Origin: SFWF01 sp045587065
Lineage (GTDB): Bacteria > Bacillota > Clostridia > Oscillospirales > Acutalibacteraceae
Assembly (NCBI GenBank): GCA_045587065.1
Contig: JAZNBQ010000084.1
Location: 1 to 6,164 of the forward strand
DNA: 6,164 bases
Reading direction: 5' to 3'
Under the pieces are notes generated by a model. It had not been told where the DNA came from. It did no database searches and worked only from the letters and a program-made list of their open reading frames with translations. The translations under genes and the position numbers were made by a program. Of the stretch, positions 6,163-6,164 are shown one piece after another (within the stretch, counting starts at the first letter, position 1; each line of letters begins with the position of its first letter).

Positions 6163-6164
6163 AT

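Noticed and set aside
1..6164. Mobile elements, CRISPR arrays, tRNA or rRNA genes
   Set aside because: None was seen on either strand; the window is almost entirely filled by six known dcw genes.

Overview
The window is a stretch of a bacterial division and cell-wall (dcw) cluster, with all genes on the + strand. The DNA is AT-rich, every complete gene has a strong AGGAGG-type Shine-Dalgarno sequence, and one gene starts with TTG. FtsQ has the short POTRA-containing DivIB form, and no ftsA lies before ftsZ. Together these suggest a low-GC Firmicute, most likely of class Clostridia (inference; no species is claimed).

Layout. Positions 1-492 hold the 3' half of mraY, cut by the window edge. 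Next come ftsW (or its sporulation paralogue spoVE), murG, murA and ftsQ/divIB, separated by gaps of only 17, 20, 56 and 4 bases, so they look like one transcription unit. The 56-base murG-murA gap can fold into a hairpin that would cover the murA ribosome binding site. After ftsQ a 124-base gap carries a near-consensus sigma-A promoter with an A-rich upstream tract. It drives ftsZ, which ends at a strong intrinsic terminator at the right edge. No gap without a gene exceeds 300 bases.

How the genes work together. MraY makes lipid I and MurG converts it to lipid II. The SEDS protein FtsW polymerises lipid II into septal glycan. MurA commits UDP-GlcNAc to peptidoglycan precursor synthesis. FtsQ/DivIB is a membrane scaffold of the division machine, and FtsZ is the cytoskeletal ring that places it.

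The cluster is mostly ordinary; I found no evidence of a new system. The main point worth a second look is FtsZ. Its catalytic T7 loop reads NLAFADV where the family has NLDFADV, the Pro-Gly just before it is replaced by Thr-Ala, and its C-terminal linker and tail peptide are short and divergent. Also notable are the missing murD and ftsA, the murA leader hairpin, and a clear shift in arginine codon use in ftsZ.
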